Shown: positions 58,130 through 64,000 of the stretch, piece by piece
Layout: each line of letters starts with the position of its first letter
Numbering within the stretch: the first letter of the stretch is position 1
NCBI GenBank assembly: GCA_019843655.1
Contig: JACDQD010000103.1
Coordinates: 4,836,001 to 4,900,000, forward strand
Length of the DNA stretch: 64,000 bases
Direction: 5' to 3'
DNA from: Lethocerus indicus
Taxonomy: Eukaryota > Arthropoda > Insecta > Hemiptera > Belostomatidae
The notes under the pieces: model-generated
What the model saw: the letters and a program-made list of their open reading frames with translations, nothing else
Databases searched by the model: none
Told to the model about the DNA's origin: nothing
Position numbers and translations under genes: made by a program

Positions 58130-59370
58130 GCTCCCCATAGTCTTTACCTTACCCGGACTTCTCTGTACCGTCCCCTGTGCCCCGGAACTCTCACAACACA
58201 AAGTAATACTCCGTTATGTCCCCGTACACTCTTATTAACTCCGGATCACCCCGGTAGACTATACCTTACCCGGACTTCTCTGTTCCGTCCCCTGTGCCCC
58301 GGCACTCTCCCAACACACAGTAGTACTCTGTTATGTCCCCGTACACTCTAATTAACTCCGGATTACCCCGGTAGATTATACCTTACCCGGACTTCTCGGC
58401 TCCGTCCACTGTGCCCCGGCACTCTCCACACACACAGTAGTACTCCGTTATGTCCCCGTAGACCAATTAATTCAGGATTCCCTCTGTAGACAATACCTTA
58501 CCCGGACTTCTCTGTTCCTTCCCCTGTGCCACGGCACTCTCCCAGCACACAGTAGTACTCCGTTATGTCCCACACTCTATTAACTCCTGGATTCCCCGGT
58601 AGACGTTCCATTCTCGGCTCCGTCTCTCCCCACACAGTAGTACTCCGTTATGTCCCCTGCACTCTTATTAACTCCGGATCACCCCGGTAGACTATACCTT
58701 ACCCGGACTTCTCCACACACAGTAGTACTCCGTTATGTCCCCGTACACTCTATTAACTCCGGATTAGGTAGACTATACCTTACCCGGACACACTCTCCCA
58801 CACACAGTAGTACTCCGTTATGTCCCCGTACACTCTTATTAACTCCGGATCCTCTGTACCCCAGTAGACTATACCTTACCCGGACTAACTCTCCGACCCC
58901 TGTACACAGTAGTACTCCGTTATGTCCCGTACACTAATTATGGATTCCCCTGTAGACTATGGACTTCTCTGTTCCGTTCCCTGTGACTCTTCACACACAG
59001 TAGTACTCCGTCATATGTCCCCGTACACTCTAATTAACTCCGGATTCCACTGTAGACTATACCTTACCCGGACTTCTCGGCCTCATTCCCCTGTGGGCAC
59101 TCTCCCAAACACAGTAGTACTCCGTTATGTCCCCGTACACTCTTATTAACTCCGGAATCAGACTATACCTTACCCAACTTCTCTGGTAGTACTCCGTTAT
59201 ATCCCCGTAGAGGTGGTATACCTTACCCACTTCTCTATTCCGTCCCCGGCACTGTTGGGAACTCCCCACACAGTAGTACTCCGTCATATCCCCGTACTCT
59301 AATTAATTCTGCCGGTATTGACTATACCCTTCCTGGATTCTGTTCCGTCCCGGCACTCTCACTTTAGTTC
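58130..59370 (+). repeat. Eroded ~116-bp minisatellite array, left arm
   Basis: About twelve recognisable units, each marked by AGTAGTACTCCGTTATGTCC, then CCGTACACTC.TATTAACTCCGG, GTAGACTATACCTTACCCGG and CTGTGCC.CGGCACTCTC blocks. Spacing shrinks from ~115 to ~80 bp through many small deletions. It is the reverse complement of the array at 60565-61930. Confidence 0.92.
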
Positions 59371-59426
59371 TATCCGCCCATAGTTCGTATCAAACATTTC
59401 TTTATATTTCCAGATGATTCCGGAAG

Positions 59427-59951
59427 TTTCCGGATATTTCCGGATATTTCCGGATATTTCCGGATTTCTGGATATTTCCGGATATTTCCGGATATTTCCG
59501 GATATTTCCGGATATTTCCGGATATTTCCGGATATTTCCGGATATTTCCGGATATTTCCGGATATTTCCGGATATTTCCGGATATTTCCGGATATTTAGT
59601 GGAGAACCCGGAAATAGTGTGACCTGGACATAACGGGATATTTCCGGATATTTCCGGATATTTCCGGATATTTCCGGATATTTCCGGATATTTCCGGATA
59701 TTTCCGGATATTTCCGGATATTTCGGATATTTCCGGATATTTCCGGATATTTCCGGATATTTCCGGATATTTCCGGATATTTCCGGATATTTCCGGATAT
59801 TTCCGGATATTTCCGGATATTTCCGGATATTTCGGATATTTCCGGATATTTCCGGATATTTCCGGATATTTCCGGATATTTCCGGATATTTCCGGATATT
59901 TCCGGATATTTCCGGATATTTCCGGATATTTCCGGATATTTCCGGATATTT
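59427..59951 (+). repeat. Decamer array ATATTTCCGG, left arm
   Basis: Nearly perfect 10-bp repeats (about 17 units at 59427-59598, then about 31 units at 59637-59951), split by a ~40-bp interruption. Only isolated one-base slips (TTTCGG for TTTCCGG near 59723 and 59832) break the period. The array lacks stops on both strands and so yields spurious long frames. Confidence 0.98.
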
Positions 59952-60123
59952 GAAGATAAAATAGCTAGAAATATATGCAGAGAACAGAAAATATCCAGAT
60001 ATAACTGGAAGTGTCCAAATATATAAGGAAATGTCAGGAATAGCCGGAAATATCCGAAATATCCGGAAATATCCAGATATAACTGGAAGTGTCCAAATAT
60101 ATAAGGAAATGTCAGGATAGAAA
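59952..60123. other. Central spacer of the palindrome with a 49-bp direct repeat
   Basis: The symmetry centre lies here. It contains two copies of a 49-bp sequence (59991-60039 and 60069-60117, offset 78 bp), each with TCCAGATATAACTGGA, itself a near-palindrome. A short run of CCGGAAATAT-type units separates the copies. No counterpart is seen in the arms. Confidence 0.85.
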
Positions 60124-60497
60124 TGGAAATATCCGGAAATATCCGGAAATATCCGGAAATATCCGGAAATATCCGGAAATATCCGGAAATATCCGGAAAT
60201 ATCCGGAAATATCCGGAAATATCCGGAAATATCCGGAAATATCCGGAAATATCCGGAAATATCCGGAAATATCCGGAAATATCCGGAAATATCCGGAAAT
60301 ATCCGGAAATATCCGGAAATATCTGGAATATCCGGAAATATCCGGAAATATCCGGAAATATCCGGAAATATCCGGAAATATCCGGAAATATCCGGAAATA
60401 TCCGGAAATATCCGGAAATATCCGGAAATATCCGAAATAAAAATATCCGGAAATATCCGGAAATATCCAAATATCCGGGGAAATATCCGGAAATATA
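60124..60497 (+). repeat. Decamer array CCGGAAATAT, right arm
   Basis: The inverted counterpart of the left decamer array: about 31 near-perfect units to 60434, with one variant near 60312-60332, then a few irregular units to about 60497. CCGGAAAT is close to the ETS-factor core, and the 10-bp period is close to one DNA helical turn. Confidence 0.98.
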
Positions 60498-60564
60498 GGT
60501 ATAGTCCGACAGGTCGGGTAAATATCCGGGAAGTCCGGAATAGTCCGGTGAAATCCGATGACAG

Positions 60565-61930
60565 TAATAGTGGACCGGGTAGGTATAGTCTACCGGGGTG
60601 ATCCGGAGTTAATAAGAGTGTGCCACGGGGACATAACGGAGTACTACTGTGTGTTGGGGCAGGACCATTACCGGAGAAGGATGAAGTCCGGGTAAGGTAT
60701 AGTCTACCGGGGTGATCCGGAGTTAAGAATAAAGGAGCTGAGGTACTACTGTGTGTTCCGGGTTAGAGTCTGGGGCACAGGGGTACGGGGCACAGACGGA
60801 AACAGGGTGCAAGGTATAGTCTACTACGGGGTGATCCGGAGTTAATAAGAGTGTACGGGGACATAACGGAGTACTACTGTGTGTGGGGCACAGGACGGAG
60901 AGAAGTCCGGGTAAGGTATAGTCTACCGGGGTGATCCGGAGTTAATAAGAGTGTACGGGGACATAACGGAGTACTACTGTGTGTGGGTAGGAGGCTGACA
61001 GGCACAGAAGTCCGGGTAGGTATAGTCTACCGGGGTGATCAGGTGTACAGGGCTACTACTATGTTCCAGTTGAAGGAAAGTGCGGGGCACAGGCATAAAG
61101 AGGTCCGGGTGCAAGGTATAGTCTACCGGGGTGATCCGGAGTTAATAAGAGTGTACGGGTACATAACGGAGTACTGCTGTGTGTTGGTTAGTTCCGGGGC
61201 GCAGGGGACGGAAGAGAGAAGTCCGGGTAAGGTATAGTCTACCGGGGTGATCCGGAGTTAATAAGAGTGTACGGGGACATAACGGAGTACTACTGTGTGT
61301 GGGAGAGTGCCGGGGCACAGGGGACGGAAGAGAAGTCCGGGTAAGGTATAGTCTACCGGGGTGATCCGGAGTTAATAAGAGTGTACGGGGACATAACGGA
61401 GTACTACTGTGTGTGGGGAGAGTTCCGGGGCACAGGGGACGGAACAGAGAAGTCCGGGTAAGGTATAGTCTACCGGGGTGATCCGGAGTTAATAAGAGTG
61501 TACGGGGACATAACGGAGTACTACTGTGTGTGGAGAGTGCCGGGGCACAGTGGACGGAAGAGAGAAGTCCGGGTAAGGTATAGTCTACCGGGGTGATCCG
61601 GAGTTAATAAGAGTGTACGGGGACATAACGGAGTACTACTGTGTGTGGGAGAGTGCCGGGGCACAGTGGACGGAAGAGAGAAGTCCGGGTAAGGTATAGT
61701 CTACCGGGGTGATCCGGAGTTAATAAGAGTGTACGGGGACATAACGGAGTACTACTGTGTGTGGGAGAGTGCCGGGGCACAGTGGACGGAAGAGAGAAGT
61801 CCGGGTAAGTTATCTACCGGAGTGATCCGGAGTTAGTAAGAGTGGACGGCGACATAAAGGAGTACTACTGTGTTTTGCGAGAGTTCCGGGGCACAGGGGA
61901 CGGTACAGAGAAGTCCGGGTAAGGTAAAGA
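60565..61930 (+). repeat. ~116-bp minisatellite array, right arm
   Basis: About twelve units in tandem. The last six or so are highly uniform, with AAGTCCGGGTAAGG starting at about 61333, 61450, 61565, 61681 and 61797, giving a period of 115-117 bp. Each unit has GTCTACCGGGGTGATCCGGA, GTTAATAAGAGTGTACGGGG, ACATAACGGAGTACTACTGT and GCCGGGGCACAG.GGACGGA blocks. Units nearest the decamer array are the most degenerate. No coding potential is evident. Confidence 0.96.
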
Positions 61931-62000
61931 CTATGGGGAGCTTACGGTAAATGGATAGGGCTAGGGTAGTTGGCTGGGCTGGAGTAGACCAGGAGAAGGG

Positions 62001-62132
62001 AAATCTGAAGTCGGTCGAATTTTACAAGAGAACGATAGAGGTCATTTGTAGGTGACCGGGATTATTACGTCACTGGACAACCTTCAAATGACCTCTGTCG
62101 TTCTCTAGGAAAATTCGACCGACTTCAGATTT
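62001..62132. repeat. Nested hairpin in the right arm
   Basis: Terminal inverted repeats begin AAATCTGAAGTCGGTCGAAT and end with its complement. The stem continues through AAGAGAACGATAGAGGTCAT against ATGACCTCTGTCGTTCTCT, and the centre is GTGACCGGGATTATTACGTC. The copy at 57941-58072 is the inverted equivalent. Size and symmetry are those of a small MITE. Confidence 0.85.
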
Positions 62133-62314
62133 ATCTTGTCTTGATCCCCACCACCCCAGCCCACTGCCCCTAGCTCAGTCCATTGGCCGCCCGGCATTTG
62201 CTTTCTCCCTATGCCTTTGCTAAATCCTAGGGACTAGTATTGCTGCGTTAAACCAATGTATACATAAATATATTTTAATTATATAATATATTTATATATT
62301 CATATATATAATAA

Positions 62315-62318
<4 letters not shown>

Positions 62319-62376
<58 letters not shown>
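62319..62376 (+). repeat. (TA)n(TG)n compound microsatellite, right arm
   Basis: About 20 TA units followed by about nine TG units. It mirrors 57698-57754 and shows that the inverted repeat includes the microsatellite. Confidence 0.95.
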
Positions 62377-62550
62377 AGATATTAAGTATTCCATACTCAT
62401 CTGACTATTATCTAAATTTCTTTTAAACTATAACGCTTTGTGTTATGCGTGTAATATTTACTTCGCTTAAATATTATTTTATTAAGGGTATGAGGAGTTT
62501 TCAGCTTAATATTTGAGTGAGAGTATGATAAATAAAATTAGCAAATTTAG

Positions 62551-64000
62551 GAAGCCACTATAACATGCTAGTCGATGTATTCATCAAAACATTATATATG
62601 AAAGGGTTATTAGTCTAAATATTTTAATATGTGCATAATGGACGAAATATGAATATGTGGTTTCGTAAACAAGAATAATATTTATAGCTGTGAGAAACCA
62701 GATAACTCAACAATGAAAAATTTAGGTATCTATACAAATATAAGTTGAAACGATATGTGACCGAACACCTAAGAATCTTTTTCTTATTCTTATTTATATT
62801 ATGTATGGACATTTTTCCAGAAATATTGTTTTCTTTAAATAACGTACTTGGTAATAGCAGTATTGGGTTTATTTATCTTTCTACTTTTCCTCAGTTTAAT
62901 TCCGCTTGTTGAGTTTCATCTCTCTAAAAGTGGGAACAAATGCAGCAATCAGATTAGGAATTTATACTTTTAATTTATAAATTTATGAGAATTTCATTAT
63001 TTTCACTTTATCAGGCATTAGCATGTGTCACCAGGATAAAATATGATAAAAAAAATATATTCAAACTCTGATTTTACTCTGAGGAAATTTTTTCTTTTTG
63101 TTGAGAATATTTCTCAGGAAGCGGTTTTCTCTCCGCTTCTGTACTCTGGTTGGGAAAATCCAATTAAGCGTTGGCGATTTCGGAAGCGACATCCTAAGTC
63201 CCTGTTGTCCTAGCAGGGTGGTTGGAGAGGGGTTTAAATCCCGCGTAGCGTTTTGCTTTCATCGCTTTTTTTTTCACCCGCCGTCATTCTCTCATCTTCA
63301 ATTAAAAGACGGACGCCGCTAGCGATGTCGGTCGCGAAAACAATGGCCTCAATATCGTTCGCCAGACCGACCCCGCAAAGCGTATCAAATCCACGTCATA
63401 TGGATTCTAAATCGGAAACCTTCTTTTTTAATGTTCGATCTTTTTTTGGGTCGCCCTCTTTCATATTTGTAAACCGTCGACCCCCCCTCCCCTTTAAATA
63501 ATAGCGAATCGTACAGGCCCTGTTCGACTTAGCCCGTGGGGAAAATTGAGTTTTTGACCAGCGCGGAAAAATAATAAATGTGCTAATTCCAATTTCCATC
63601 TGTACGGCATTCGGCTCAGACTTCAATCAAAAACGGAATCTCGTCAAAAGAGATCTTTATTTTTACCCGCTAAACCGGCAATTGTGAGTGGGGAGAAACT
63701 CCGGTAGTTTCGGCAGGTGGGAGCCGAAGTTAATTAGTAAAAGTTAAATTTAGACACTGAAAACAAAAATGTAGAAATGGGAGGTTGAGTTTTCTGCGCC
63801 CAAACAAAGCGATACTAATTGGCATAATTATTGCGCAGGCGGTTCAGGACGAAGTTAAATAACGAAACAACTAGGACACAAAAATTTACCGAAAATCGAA
63901 ACATCATTCCATAGGTGGAACTTTAATCTCTAGATTGGACTCTGTTTACTGATTCCCGAATTCATACTTTATTTTAAAACACGTATTATAATCGGATTTT
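62551..64000. other. Non-coding flank to the right of the palindrome
   Basis: AT-rich sequence with no counterpart left of the element. Short open frames (up to 82 codons) around 63100-63630 lie in a slightly GC-richer block and show no motifs. A GGGGTTTAAATCCCGC stretch near 63230 resembles a tRNA T-arm, but the rest of a tRNA is absent. Confidence 0.55.

Larger units (their letters stand above)
57528..62550. mobile_element. ~5 kb palindromic foldback-like element
   Basis: Left arm 57528-59951 and right arm about 60124-62550 are inverted copies of each other around a ~170-bp spacer. From outside in, each arm has ~150 bp unique AT-rich sequence, a CA/TA microsatellite, ~200 bp unique sequence with CAATGGACTGAGC, a nested 132-bp hairpin, about twelve copies of a ~116-bp minisatellite and an array of 10-bp repeats. 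The unique parts of the arms differ by scattered substitutions and small indels, so the palindrome is not an exact mirror copy. No transposase, reverse transcriptase or other motif-bearing frame was found inside. Foldback (FB)-type transposons are known for long inverted repeats built of internal tandem repeats, which is the closest known class. An endo-siRNA hairpin locus or a rearranged satellite are alternatives. Exact ends and target duplication were not resolved. Confidence 0.8.

Noticed and set aside
59370..60470. A 366-codon minus-strand open frame (and 105-170-codon plus-strand frames) across the palindrome centre
   Set aside because: The translation is only DISGYFRIFP / GNIRKYPEIS repeats. 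A 10-bp unit without stops opens every frame on both strands, so length carries no coding signal.
57297..62550. CRISPR-like array reading of the regularly spaced repeats
   Set aside because: Units are contiguous tandem repeats without unique spacers, in a eukaryotic context, with no cas genes.
63195..63250. Possible tRNA (GGGGTTTAAATCCCGC resembles a T-arm)
   Set aside because: The T-loop lacks the conserved C, the stem pairs at only three positions, and no A-box or acceptor stem is present upstream.

Overview
This is a gene-poor window from an animal nuclear genome, most likely an insect or other arthropod. The background is AT-rich, with many microsatellites, GT-AG introns and scattered blocks that keep their CpGs. 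There are no bacterial-style operons. Arthropod placement rests on an LDLa-domain secreted-ligand gene that looks like jelly belly (the insect Alk ligand) and on Jockey-clade non-LTR retrotransposon remnants. I cannot name the order or species from sequence alone.

Only one host gene is well supported. Its last two coding exons lie on the + strand at 23802-23965 (a complete six-cysteine LDLa module) and 24234-24293 (a 19-codon C-terminal tail and stop). They are joined by a 268-bp phase-0 intron. A long 3'UTR probably follows, ending near 28165 at an AATAAA with a GU-rich downstream element; a nearer alternative poly(A) site is at 24804. The UTR contains an unusual CpG/GC-rich core (25.7-27.5 kb). 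The ~23.8 kb upstream is best read as intron and upstream sequence of this gene. I see no other exon there, but short exons could be missed.

Mobile DNA: a 5'-truncated, stop-containing Jockey-clade LINE lies on the - strand at 31970-33370, with a poly(A) tail and a 9-bp target-site duplication. A second, shorter Jockey 3' fragment with an in-frame internal deletion lies at about 12418-12615, also on the - strand.

The standout region is 57528-62550, a ~5 kb imperfect palindrome. Each arm carries, from outside in: unique AT-rich sequence, a CA/TA microsatellite, a nested 132-bp hairpin, about twelve copies of a ~116-bp minisatellite, and an array of a 10-bp repeat (ATATTTCCGG on the left, CCGGAAATAT on the right). 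A ~170-bp spacer with its own 49-bp direct repeat sits at the centre. No transposase was seen. It resembles a foldback-type element or a long-hairpin locus. A diverged direct copy of its outer end sits just upstream (57297-57530), beside a TTAATCC-rich minisatellite that also occurs at 47.2 kb.

The remainder (1-23.8 kb, 28.2-32 kb, 33.4-57.2 kb, 62.6-64 kb) shows no convincing genes. It holds microsatellites, AT-palindromic clusters, candidate homeodomain and CRE-like sites and CpG-rich blocks.
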